From: Nocardioides sp.
GTDB lineage: Bacteria > Actinomycetota > Actinomycetes > Propionibacteriales > Nocardioidaceae
Direction of reading: 5' to 3'
Length of the DNA stretch: 9,629 nt
NCBI GenBank assembly: GCA_030145945.1
Contig: JASLDK010000123.1
Coordinates: 1 to 9,629, forward strand
Below, one piece after another: positions 1 to 6,245 of the stretch. Both the position numbers and the translations under genes were made by a program. Every line of letters begins with the position of its first letter. The stretch's first letter is position 1. The notes under the pieces were generated by a model, which did not search any database, was not told where the DNA came from, and was given only the letters and a program-made list of their open reading frames with translations.

Positions 1-41
1 AGCATGCGGTGGGCGTGGCCTGGCTGAAGGGAGAGCGCTGA
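1..41 (+). CDS. C-terminal tail of an unidentified upstream gene (partial)
   Basis: Reading from base 3, an open frame gives HAVGVAWLKGER and ends at a TGA at 39-41. That is a single base before the ATG of the DUF2505 gene. The tight spacing and same strand make this the likely end of an upstream operon partner. Only twelve residues are visible, so no family can be named. The two other plus-strand frames cannot be formally excluded. Confidence 0.5.
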   Translation, partial: HAVGVAWLKGER

Positions 42-42
42 G

Positions 43-525
43 ATGGCGACCAAGCTCCGCCACCAGATGACGTACGACGCCCCGCTGATCGAGGTCGCGG
101 CGATGCTGTCGGACCCGGTGTTCCGCGAGAACGTGTGCCGCAACCAGAGGGCGACCTCGTTCAGCGTCGAGATCGAGGGCAACGTCGACGCCAAGGCCGT
201 CAGGATCGAGATGGACCAGCCCACCGACCGGGTGCCGGCCTTCGCCAAGAAGTTCATCGGCGAGACCACCACCATCATCCAGTCCGAGAACTGGACCAGT
301 CCGCATCACGCGAACGTCACCATCGGCATCCCCGGCAAGCCCGGCGAGATCAACGGCACCGCCTCCCTCGCCGAAGCCGACGGCGTCACCACCGAGACCG
401 TCGAGTTGGAGGTCAAGGTCAAGATCCCGCTCGTGGCCGGCAAGATCGAGGAGTTGCTCGCCAAGTTGCTCGGCAGCGCGCTGCGCGCCGAGGAGCGCAG
501 CGGCAAGGAGTGGCTCAGCCGCTGA
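43..525 (+). CDS. DUF2505 family protein (START/SRPBCC-like)
   Basis: The 160-aa product has the opening typical of actinobacterial DUF2505 proteins: a short basic start, then HQMTYDAPLIEVAAMLSDP, then strand-like segments with a FAKKFIGETTTI stretch. The C-terminus (about residues 125-160) is an amphipathic helix ending near EERSGKEWL. The layout (beta-rich middle, long C-terminal helix) resembles a START/polyketide-cyclase helix-grip fold that could hold a hydrophobic ligand, but no ligand or activity is known. There is no signal peptide or membrane span, so it is probably cytoplasmic. The ATG is preceded by GGGAG about nine bases upstream and lies one base after the previous stop, so it is probably co-transcribed with the upstream gene. 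Its last 11 bases overlap the end of the converging small membrane protein gene. The family call is good; the function is unknown. Confidence 0.85.
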   Translation: MATKLRHQMTYDAPLIEVAAMLSDPVFRENVCRNQRATSFSVEIEGNVDAKAVRIEMDQPTDRVPAFAKKFIGETTTIIQSENWTSPHHANVTIGIPGKPGEINGTASLAEADGVTTETVELEVKVKIPLVAGKIEELLAKLLGSALRAEERSGKEWLSR

Positions 526-712
526 CGTCCTCATCGACCGCGATCTCGGCTGCCGAGCCGGGCTCGCGGTCGATGGCGTCCCGTTCCTCCCGGGCATCAG
601 CCCGACGCCGGATCATGACCACGATGCCGAGCACCACGAAGGGTCCGAAGGCGAGCACGAGCGTGGCGATCTGCTCGACCGGGTGCAGGGCACCGAGATG
701 CAACGGGATCAT
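515..712 (-). CDS. Small single-span membrane protein (65 aa)
   Basis: The protein has one hydrophobic segment at about residues 12-34 (IATLVLAFGPFVVLGIVVMI). It is followed at once by RRRADAREERD, a strongly basic and then acidic stretch that would sit in the cytoplasm, leaving the N-terminus outside. It starts 8 bases after the acyltransferase stop on the same strand, so the two are probably one transcript. Its ATG lacks a strong Shine-Dalgarno sequence, which suggests translational coupling. The stop lies inside the 3' end of the converging DUF2505 gene (11-bp overlap). No enzymatic motif is present. It could be an accessory or anchoring protein for the acyltransferase, but that rests only on position. 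Confidence 0.7.
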   Translation of the reverse strand: MIPLHLGALHPVEQIATLVLAFGPFVVLGIVVMIRRRADAREERDAIDREPGSAAEIAVDEDVSG

Positions 713-720
713 GTCGAAAC

Positions 721-2184
721 CTACTTCTCGGCCTTCGGCGCACCCTTGCGTGCAGTACGCCGACCACGGGGTGCGCGTTGGCGGGTCGCCGAGGACAGGT
801 CGACGAGTTCATCGAGCGCCTCGCGCAGGCAGGTCCCGAGCAGCTCGGCGTCGGGGATCCAGTCGCGATCCGCGGTGATGCCGTAATAGACGCCACCGTC
901 GTAGGAGGTGACGCCGATGGCGAGCGGGTGGTCGGGGGTGAGCGGCGGAACCGGATAGCTGGCCAGCATCCGGGCTCCGGCCGCGTAGAGGGGGGTCTGC
1001 GGTCCGGGCACGTTGGTCACCGAGATCTGGTAGCCCCGCCGCAGTTCGGCGGCCGCAACCCGGGAGCCGATCGCGTGGAAGGTCGTGGGCGCGAAGCCGG
1101 CGATGCCGGTGAGCCGGTTGGCGGCGACGCTGCGGCCGGTGTCCTTGTGCGCCTGGAACGAGTAGGAGACCTGGTGCAGACGCACGACCGGGCTGGGCTC
1201 CCCCACGGGCAGGTCGACGAAGTGGGCGGCGATCTGGCTGCCCAACGAGGTGGCCTCGAGTTCCTCGTCGATGACGGAGACCGGGACGACGGCGCGGACC
1301 TGCCGCAGGCCACCGAGTGACTCGGCGCGGGTCATCAGCCACGACCGCAACGCACCGGTGACGGTCGCGAGGATGACGTCGTTGACCGTGCCTCCGTGGG
1401 CCTCCCGGATCTTGCGATAGTCGGCAAGGCGGGTCTCGACGGTGACCACTCGACGCTGCTGGGAGAGCGGTCCGCTGATCACCCCCTTGGACTGCGGTCG
1501 TCGCCCGCTGGCGGCCGCCACGAAACCGCGGACCCGCTGGCTGCGACGGTCGGCCGTGCGCACCAGCGCACGAGACGCGGAGCCGACCGTGTCGAAGAGT
1601 TCGCCGGGATCGGTGAGGTTGTGCCGCACGGCCGTCGCCAACAGGGTGGCCGGGTTGGGCGAGCGTCGCGGCTGCCAGTCGTCGGGCTCGAGCTCACGCG
1701 CCTCGGGCTGGAGGTCGAGGAGCAGCTGCCCCATGTCGACGGTGTGCACCCCGTCGACGAGCGCCTGGTGGGTCTTGGACAGGACGGCGACCCGACCGCC
1801 CTCGAGGCCCTCGACGAAATAGATCTCCCACAGCGGGCGACTCCGGTCGAGCGGCCGCGACACGATCCTCGAGACGAGTTCGAGCAACTGTGCCGACGTA
1901 CCGGGTCGCGGGAGGGCGGAGCGACGGACGTGGAAGCCCAGGTCGAACTTCTCGTCGTCGATCCAGACCGGGTTGGCCACGTGTCCGGGCACGGTCTGCA
2001 GGCGTTGGCGATAGCGCGGGACGAACGCGATCCGGTCGCGGATCAACGCCACGAGGCGCGCGTGGTCGAAGGCGTCGGCGCCCTCACCGGGGTCGAAGAT
2101 CTCGATCGTCGCGTTGTGTTGCGGCGTGTGCGGCGTCTCCTGCTCGAGGAACGTCAGGTCGCGCACCCTCACCCGGTCGACCAC
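721..2184 (-). CDS. Wax ester synthase/diacylglycerol acyltransferase (WS/DGAT) family protein
   Basis: Family members join acyl-CoA to diacylglycerol or fatty alcohols, making storage triacylglycerol or wax esters at the membrane face. The 487-aa product has the family marks in order: PLWE at 117-120, the active-site motif as HQALVDG at 139-145, VND at 268-270, an RAVVPVSV segment at 297-304, SLGSQ at 313-317, and NVPGP at 391-395 near the C-terminal domain. Length is normal for the family (about 450-500). The consensus HHxxxDG motif has Gln140 in place of the second histidine, normally taken as catalytic, so activity may be altered. The C-terminal tail (466-487) is rich in Arg and Lys and could help membrane contact. 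I chose the GTG at 2184 because GGAG lies seven bases upstream and homologous sequence begins there (VDRVRVRDLTFLEQ). An ATG at 2235 would add 17 residues but has no ribosome binding site. It heads a probable operon with the small membrane protein. Confidence 0.85.
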   Translation of the reverse strand: MVDRVRVRDLTFLEQETPHTPQHNATIEIFDPGEGADAFDHARLVALIRDRIAFVPRYRQRLQTVPGHVANPVWIDDEKFDLGFHVRRSALPRPGTSAQLLELVSRIVSRPLDRSRPLWEIYFVEGLEGGRVAVLSKTHQALVDGVHTVDMGQLLLDLQPEARELEPDDWQPRRSPNPATLLATAVRHNLTDPGELFDTVGSASRALVRTADRRSQRVRGFVAAASGRRPQSKGVISGPLSQQRRVVTVETRLADYRKIREAHGGTVNDVILATVTGALRSWLMTRAESLGGLRQVRAVVPVSVIDEELEATSLGSQIAAHFVDLPVGEPSPVVRLHQVSYSFQAHKDTGRSVAANRLTGIAGFAPTTFHAIGSRVAAAELRRGYQISVTNVPGPQTPLYAAGARMLASYPVPPLTPDHPLAIGVTSYDGGVYYGITADRDWIPDAELLGTCLREALDELVDLSSATRQRAPRGRRTARKGAPKAEK

Positions 2185-2191
2185 GGCACCA

Positions 2192-2195
2192 CTCC
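2192..2195 (-). promoter_or_regulatory. Ribosome binding site deciding the WS/DGAT GTG start
   Basis: On the minus strand GGAG stands seven bases before the GTG at 2184-2182. Nothing comparable precedes the in-frame ATG at 2235, whose upstream bases read CCCCAACGCGGCCCG. This favours the GTG and a 487-residue protein. Confidence 0.6.
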
Positions 2196-2284
2196 AAGCC
2201 TCGCCAGGACCCCACGGAACAACGGCCTGCCCCATCGGGCCGCGTTGGGGTCACCATGAGATTCTGGCAGATGCCACCGCTCAG

Positions 2285-2302
2285 CCGCGGATTCGTCCGC
2301 GG
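2285..2302 (+). promoter_or_regulatory. UUCG-tetraloop hairpin upstream of the lipoprotein gene
   Basis: CCGCGGA (2285-2291) and TCCGCGG (2296-2302) are perfect reverse complements enclosing TTCG. This gives an all-paired 7-bp stem with the very stable UUCG loop on the plus-strand transcript. It lies about 46 bases before the lipoprotein ATG and is not followed by a U-run, so it is unlikely to be a simple terminator. It could be a 5'-UTR stability element or an attenuator-like structure if transcription starts upstream of it. Confidence 0.5.
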
Positions 2303-2309
2303 ACGGAGC

Positions 2310-2321
2310 GTGTGCGCACAC
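2310..2321. promoter_or_regulatory. 12-bp perfect palindrome, candidate operator
   Basis: GTGTGCGCACAC is its own reverse complement. It lies 27 bases before the lipoprotein ATG, just after the UUCG hairpin and before the ribosome binding site. The position fits an operator for a dimeric regulator acting on the lipoprotein/membrane protein operon. It does not match a regulator site I can name. A 12-bp palindrome of alternating purine-pyrimidine bases can also arise by chance in GC-rich DNA. Confidence 0.35.
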
Positions 2322-2336
2322 CGCCACTCGATCTTC

Positions 2337-2341
2337 AGGAG
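2337..2341 (+). promoter_or_regulatory. Ribosome binding site of the cupredoxin lipoprotein
   Basis: AGGAG lies seven bases before the ATG at 2349. It fixes this start over the longer open frame extending upstream, which runs antisense to the acyltransferase gene. Confidence 0.7.
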
Positions 2342-2348
2342 TTCTGCC

Positions 2349-2720
2349 ATGCAACGCCGCACCCGACGACTTCTCGGCGCGATCCTCGCGGTGTTCGTGC
2401 TGCTCACGGCGCTGACCGGCTGCGGAGGCAACGACAAGTCGACGGGGGCGACCGACAAGGCCGTCGTGGTGGACATCACGGTCAAGAACGGTGAGATCAC
2501 CCCGAAGGGCGACCGGATCAAGGTCAAGGCGGGTCAGCCGATCGACCTCGTGGTGACCTCCGATGTCGCTGGATCGCTGCACATGCACTCCGACCCGGAG
2601 CAGGAGTTCGCCTACGAGGTCGGCACGAAGACGTTCCCGATCTCGATCGACCGACCCGGGGTGATCGAGGTGGAGTCGCACGAACCGCCGCAGATCATCG
2701 TCCAGCTCCAGGTCCAGTGA
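2349..2720 (+). CDS. Cupredoxin-like lipoprotein
   Basis: The 123-aa product starts with MQRRTRRLLGAILAVFVLL, a basic n-region and hydrophobic core. A lipobox LTGC follows (residues 22-25), so Cys25 should be lipidated and the mature protein held on the outer face of the membrane. Residues about 38-123 look like one small beta-sandwich of the cupredoxin type: VVVDITVKNGEITPKGDRIKV, then AGQPIDLVVTSDVAGSLHMHSD, then IDRPGVIEVESHEPPQIIVQLQV. Candidate metal ligands are His78, Met79, His80 and His111. There is no cysteine in the mature domain, so it cannot form an ordinary type 1 blue copper site. AGGAG sits seven bases before the ATG. The stop overlaps the start of the next gene (GTGA), so the two are translationally coupled and probably work together. 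A role in periplasmic copper binding or delivery is an inference. Confidence 0.75.
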   Translation: MQRRTRRLLGAILAVFVLLTALTGCGGNDKSTGATDKAVVVDITVKNGEITPKGDRIKVKAGQPIDLVVTSDVAGSLHMHSDPEQEFAYEVGTKTFPISIDRPGVIEVESHEPPQIIVQLQVQ

Positions 2721-4066
2721 CCTCACCGGTGGACATCGTCTCCGGCGGCATCGTCGAAGCACACGGCATCGGCGGTCAGGCCGACCTGCCCATCCCGCTC
2801 GAGCTCGCCGTCGCCGGCGCCGTCGCGGCGCTGGTCATCTCGTTCACGGTCCTCGCCGTCGCCTGGCGACGCCCGCGGTACGACGACGGGCAGTCCCGCG
2901 ATCGCGGCGTACCTCGCCTGCTGGATGCAATCGTCAGTTCCGCGAGCCTGCGCGCGTCCCTGCGCCTTGCCGGCCTCGCCCTCGCCGGGTTCACCGCCTT
3001 CACGGCGATCCTCGGCAAGGACAATCTGACGAACCCGTTCTTCGGCATCTTCTACGTGTGGTGGTGGGTCGGGCTCGTCTTCGCCTCGGCCCTGTTGGGC
3101 CCGGTGTGGAAGGCCATCAGCCCGGTGCGCACCATCAATGCAGGCATCGCCAAGCTCGCCGGCAGCGATCCCGACGAGGGCATGTTCGGCTATCCCGAAC
3201 GCCTCGGACACTGGCCGGCGGCACTCGGCCTCTTCGCCTTCGTCTGGCTGGAACTGGCCTCGACGCAGCCGACCGACCTGAGCACCGTGCGCCTGTGGTG
3301 TGCGCTCTACGTCGGCGCGATGCTCATCGGCGGCGCGATGTTCGGCAATCGGTTCTATGAGAGCGCCGACCCGTTCGAGGTCTATTCCTCCCTCATCGCG
3401 AAGCTCTCGCCGTGGGCGCGCCGCGACGGTCGTCTGGTCCTGCGCAGTCCGTTGGCCAACCTCGCCACGATCGAGTCACGTCCCGGCCTGATCGGTGTGG
3501 TCGCCGTGCTCTTCGGCAGCACCGCCTTCGACTCCTTCGCCGAATCGGCCTTCTGGGTGAAGACCTACCAGAACGCCTCGATCAGCAAGTTCGTCCTCGA
3601 CAACATCGCGCTGCTGGGCTTCTGCCTCATGGCCGGCCTGCTCTTCGCCCTCGCCTGTGCGGCTACGCCGTCGGGCGGCACCGTGCCACGTCGCGAACTC
3701 CCGCGCCGCTACGCGCACTCGATCGTGCCGATCGTGCTGGGCTACATCGTCGCCCACTACCTGACACTGTTCATCGACATCGGGACGCAGACCCTCGCCC
3801 GCGCCAGCGACCCGCTCGGCAACGGCGCCGACATCTTCGGTACGGCGAGCGTGGAGCCGTCGTACTGGTTCTCCTATCACCCGTCCGTGCTGGCCACCAT
3901 CAAGGTCCTCGCCGTGGTGATCGGCCATGTCGTCGCCGCTGTTGCCGCCCACGACCGGGCACTGACCCTGCTGCCGAAGCGCGACCAGATCATCGGTCAG
4001 CTGCCGCTGCTGTTCGTCATGGTCGCCTTCACCGCGGGTGGGTTGTTCCTGCTGTTCAGCGCCTGA
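2717..4066 (+). CDS. Polytopic membrane protein, partner of the cupredoxin lipoprotein
   Basis: The 449-aa protein has about ten hydrophobic spans (near residues 28-50, 80-98, 107-130, 166-182, 192-210, 258-276, 293-315, 334-354, 391-412 and 428-448). Before the first span it carries EAHGIGGQADLPIPLEL (14-30). Other conserved-looking stretches are SPVRTINAG (135-143) and NRFYESADPFEVYSSLIAKL (211-230). Histidines 334, 347, 388, 404 and 412 lie in or near the late spans and could bind metal or haem. I recall similar actinobacterial proteins annotated as 'fenitrothion hydrolase' (FedA/FedB-like) or plain membrane protein; I hold that name at low confidence and would not transfer an organophosphate-hydrolase activity. 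The GTG start overlaps the lipoprotein stop by four bases and has only AGG upstream, typical of coupling. An oxidoreductase or metal-handling role is possible because of the cupredoxin partner. Confidence 0.7.
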   Translation: MTSPVDIVSGGIVEAHGIGGQADLPIPLELAVAGAVAALVISFTVLAVAWRRPRYDDGQSRDRGVPRLLDAIVSSASLRASLRLAGLALAGFTAFTAILGKDNLTNPFFGIFYVWWWVGLVFASALLGPVWKAISPVRTINAGIAKLAGSDPDEGMFGYPERLGHWPAALGLFAFVWLELASTQPTDLSTVRLWCALYVGAMLIGGAMFGNRFYESADPFEVYSSLIAKLSPWARRDGRLVLRSPLANLATIESRPGLIGVVAVLFGSTAFDSFAESAFWVKTYQNASISKFVLDNIALLGFCLMAGLLFALACAATPSGGTVPRRELPRRYAHSIVPIVLGYIVAHYLTLFIDIGTQTLARASDPLGNGADIFGTASVEPSYWFSYHPSVLATIKVLAVVIGHVVAAVAAHDRALTLLPKRDQIIGQLPLLFVMVAFTAGGLFLLFSA

Positions 4067-4102
4067 GCGATCGAAGCCACGCCCTGGTCGCCATGCTCAG
4101 GC
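4061..4102. terminator. Weak inverted repeat at convergent gene ends
   Basis: GCCTGAGC (4061-4068) and GCTCAGGC (4095-4102) are exact reverse complements 26 bases apart. Each arm contains the stop codon of one of the two converging genes (TGA at 4064-4066 on plus, TGA at 4099-4097 on minus). There is no U-run and the loop is long, so termination strength is doubtful. Both genes ending in Ala-TGA explains part of the symmetry. Confidence 0.25.
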
Positions 4103-5323
4103 AGTGACACCCGCCATCGCATCCAGCAGCCGAGCCACGGCCCTGGTCAGCGCTCCCTCGCCGGACTCCACCAGCAGCCGACCAGCAACCAGCGCCTTGT
4201 CGACGGCCGCCTGGTCATCAGGGAGGAAGTGGATGTCGGGATGCGAGCCGAAGCCCGAGAGCATGGTGACGACATCCGACTCGCGCCATCCGAGCGTCGG
4301 GCGCATCCGGTTGACCACGATCCGCACCCGGGCGTCGGGGACGAACTCGTTGATCTCCGTCAGCGACCGAACGAGGCGGGCCAGACCCACCGGGTCGGCC
4401 GAGCCGACCAGCAGGACCTCGTCGGCGACCTCGATCGCCTCACGGGTCAGCCCATTGCGTTCGGCACGTCCGGTGAACTCGCCCGCGTCCGGCTCCAGAC
4501 TGAACCCGGTGTCGATGACGACCTGACCATCGAGCCGCGCATGCTCGACGATCGCGGTGAGGGTTCCCGGTCGCAGCTCCACCCACCGGTCGGGACGAGG
4601 CAACCCGGTCAACAGCCGAAGGTGGTCGGACAGCCTGCGCTGCACGGACACGAACCGCTCCTCCAGACTCCCCGCGGTGACGAGTCGAGCCGCCGACAGC
4701 AGCCCGGACACCTCGTCGAGGACGCCGAGCTGCTGGGCGACCGCCCCGCCGTACGGGTCCGCGTCTATCAGCAACGTCGACAGTCCACGTCGGGCCAGTT
4801 CCGCCGACAGGCAACCGGCCACCGTCGTCCTTCCCGGCGCACCGCCACCTCCCCACACGGCCAGCACTCTCCCCGCGGGACCCGGCGCCGGCCGCTCCGG
4901 CAGCGGCTCGCCCAGCGCTGCGGAGCTGAACGGCGCGCCGATGCGCCCCGCCGCTGGCAACGTCGGATCGGACGGAAGCCGGCCGAGCTCCGGGGCCAGC
5001 TCGTCCACCCGGTCGGCCGCGACGACGGCGACGATGCCGATCCGCGCAGCCCTCGGTTGGGTCAGGTCAGGATCCGGGGCGACGCCCACGACGCGTACGC
5101 CGTGCTGGGCGAGCTCGTCGACGACACCCTGGTCGAGTCCGGGGAGGTCGGCCGCCACCACCGCGACGTCCGCCTGGCCCGTTCGAGCGGACGCCAGCAG
5201 GTCGGCGACGTCGACGCATCGTTTGAGCAACACCGTGGCGGGGTGTTCGTTGAGCGAGGTCAGCGCATGCGACTCCCAGGCGGCACCCGAGGAGACCAGC
5301 AGCACGACTGTCACCGCGGGCAT
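4097..5323 (-). CDS. CpaE/TadZ-like P-loop protein of a Tad-type system
   Basis: The 408-aa product has an N-terminal receiver-like domain (about 1-115, opening PAVTVVLLVSSG). A linker follows, then a MinD/ParA-type P-loop domain (about 152-400). Motifs: P-loop WGGGGAPGRTT (157-167), Walker A' LLIDADP (184-190), Walker B VVIDTG (268-273), and late VVNRM (336-340). Proteins of this kind (CpaE/TadZ) sit at the cell pole or membrane and position Tad/Flp pilus machinery. The deviant Walker A lysines are replaced (Gly160 and Arg165 at the two lysine positions), a pattern I associate with actinobacterial members, so ATP hydrolysis is uncertain. The ATG is preceded by GAGG five bases upstream, which overlaps the TGA of the SAF-domain gene. 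A strong hairpin lies just before that. No TadA ATPase follows; the next gene converges from the other side. Confidence 0.8.
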   Translation of the reverse strand: MPAVTVVLLVSSGAAWESHALTSLNEHPATVLLKRCVDVADLLASARTGQADVAVVAADLPGLDQGVVDELAQHGVRVVGVAPDPDLTQPRAARIGIVAVVAADRVDELAPELGRLPSDPTLPAAGRIGAPFSSAALGEPLPERPAPGPAGRVLAVWGGGGAPGRTTVAGCLSAELARRGLSTLLIDADPYGGAVAQQLGVLDEVSGLLSAARLVTAGSLEERFVSVQRRLSDHLRLLTGLPRPDRWVELRPGTLTAIVEHARLDGQVVIDTGFSLEPDAGEFTGRAERNGLTREAIEVADEVLLVGSADPVGLARLVRSLTEINEFVPDARVRIVVNRMRPTLGWRESDVVTMLSGFGSHPDIHFLPDDQAAVDKALVAGRLLVESGEGALTRAVARLLDAMAGVTA

Positions 5324-5330
5324 GCCAGCC

Positions 5331-6116
5331 TCATGATCGCTGCAGGATCCGGATCACCGGATCCTGCAGGGTGCCGAGGAGTCGTTCGAACTCCGCCGCC
5401 CGCTCGTCGTCGACAGCCACCACCAGTTGGCGCGCGCCGGTCACGGCGAAGGTGTCGTCGGACGAGGGGGCAGCGATCACCGTGACCCCGCTGAGGGCGG
5501 GTCCGACGGCGTCGCCGGCGTCGGAGCCGTCCGCCTTGGTGCCGGCCTTCCCGGCGCCGTTCCCGTCCGGACCACTGGTGCTCGATCCGCTCGGGTCACC
5601 GGTGCCCGCTGCGACTCCCGAGCCGACTCGCGAGGCGCGAGGCCCCGAGCCGTCGGTCAGCCAGACGTCGACCACCGATCCCGCCCGGACGTCGGGCGGC
5701 ACCCGGTTGGGATCGACCTCCAGCGGGACCCGCAGCATCGCCTCGTCGTCGGCCGAACCGACAGCCGACTGGGCGAGCAGCTCGCCGGCGCCGACCGGAC
5801 GGACGAGGACAAGGTCGGCCGGTAGGGGTTCATCGGCACTGAAGTAGCGTTCCCGTGTCGCGTCGTCGACGAAGCGCACGCGTTGGACGACCAGGTCCTC
5901 GCCCTCGACGGGCGCGCCGACGCCGCGTTCGTGGGTCACCGACCACACGGCGACGGTGTCGTCGGCCGACGCCAGCAAGCGCGCGCCGGCGACCACCGAA
6001 CCGGTCACGAGCAGGACACCGAACCACAGTCGCGGGTCACGCCAGGCCGGTCGAGCCACCCGAAGGGCTGCTGGAGGGACGGGCGTGCCCGCAGAGTTCC
6101 CGAGATCTCTGGACAC
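5331..6116 (-). CDS. SAF-domain protein, CpaB/RcpC-like
   Basis: The 261-aa product has a short cytoplasmic N-terminus, one membrane span at about 31-49 (LWFGVLLVTGSVVAGARLL) and a SAF-like domain at about 53-115 (PVEGEDLVVQRVRFV, then LVLVRPVGAGELL). A second small domain (126-155) includes RVPPDVRAGSVVDVWL. A Gly/Ser/Asp-rich low-complexity linker covers about 156-208, and a C-terminal segment ends VIRILQRS. This matches the CpaB/RcpC family, envelope proteins of Tad/Flp pilus assembly. It lies seven bases upstream of the CpaE-like gene on the same strand, so the two form an operon. The GTG at 6116 gives a sensible N-terminus but has no clear ribosome binding site. A GTG at codon 20 would still precede the membrane span and is a possible alternative. 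Confidence 0.75.
   Translation of the reverse strand: MSRDLGNSAGTPVPPAALRVARPAWRDPRLWFGVLLVTGSVVAGARLLASADDTVAVWSVTHERGVGAPVEGEDLVVQRVRFVDDATRERYFSADEPLPADLVLVRPVGAGELLAQSAVGSADDEAMLRVPLEVDPNRVPPDVRAGSVVDVWLTDGSGPRASRVGSGVAAGTGDPSGSSTSGPDGNGAGKAGTKADGSDAGDAVGPALSGVTVIAAPSSDDTFAVTGARQLVVAVDDERAAEFERLLGTLQDPVIRILQRS
5340..5369 (-). promoter_or_regulatory. Perfect 13-bp hairpin before the cpaB/cpaE-like junction
   Basis: CTGCAGGATCCGG (5340-5352) and CCGGATCCTGCAG (5357-5369) are exact reverse complements with a four-base loop. On the minus-strand mRNA the hairpin is codons 250-259 of the SAF-domain gene. It ends seven bases before the GAGG that serves the CpaE-like start. No U-run follows, so it is not a standard terminator. 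It may tune expression of the second gene or stabilise mRNA ends. Confidence 0.6.
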
Positions 6117-6245
6117 GGGAACATCATGCAGGGTGCGGACACCGCCGTCATCCGTTCATCCACAGGGCAGTCCGGATCGGTGCCGTCATCCACAGCTCTC
6201 GCGCCCGCGGCTGCATTCGTCGGCACCGGATGCAACGATGGGCCC
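6117..6245. promoter_or_regulatory. Divergent control region with direct repeats
   Basis: This 129-base gap separates the minus-strand CpaB-like gene from the plus-strand HTH gene. TCATCCACAG occurs at 6156-6165 and 6186-6195, exactly 30 bases (about three helical turns) apart. GCCGTCATCC occurs at 6144-6153 and 6182-6191. An imperfect inverted repeat (TGCATTC 6212-6218, GGATGCA 6228-6234, one G-T pair) lies just before the HTH gene. Repeats at these positions could be binding sites controlling both genes. No convincing -10/-35 pair was found on either strand. Confidence 0.45.

Noticed and set aside
1396..2259. A 287-codon plus-strand open frame opposite the acyltransferase gene
   Set aside because: No family features are visible; the minus strand carries all WS/DGAT motifs.
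1890..2348. Upstream extension of the lipoprotein reading frame
   Set aside because: The added part is Arg/Gly/Ser-rich antisense sequence. The ATG at 2349 has a good ribosome binding site and starts a proper lipoprotein signal peptide.
4229..5485. A 418-codon plus-strand open frame opposite the CpaE-like gene
   Set aside because: Composition is dominated by Arg, Gly, Asp and His, with no recognisable fold, and the opposite strand encodes a clear P-loop protein.
6156..6195. DnaA boxes or a replication origin at the two TCATCCACA copies
   Set aside because: There are only two sites, each one base off TTATCCACA, with no AT-rich unwinding element and no dnaA/dnaN/parAB genes. A regulator site is more likely.
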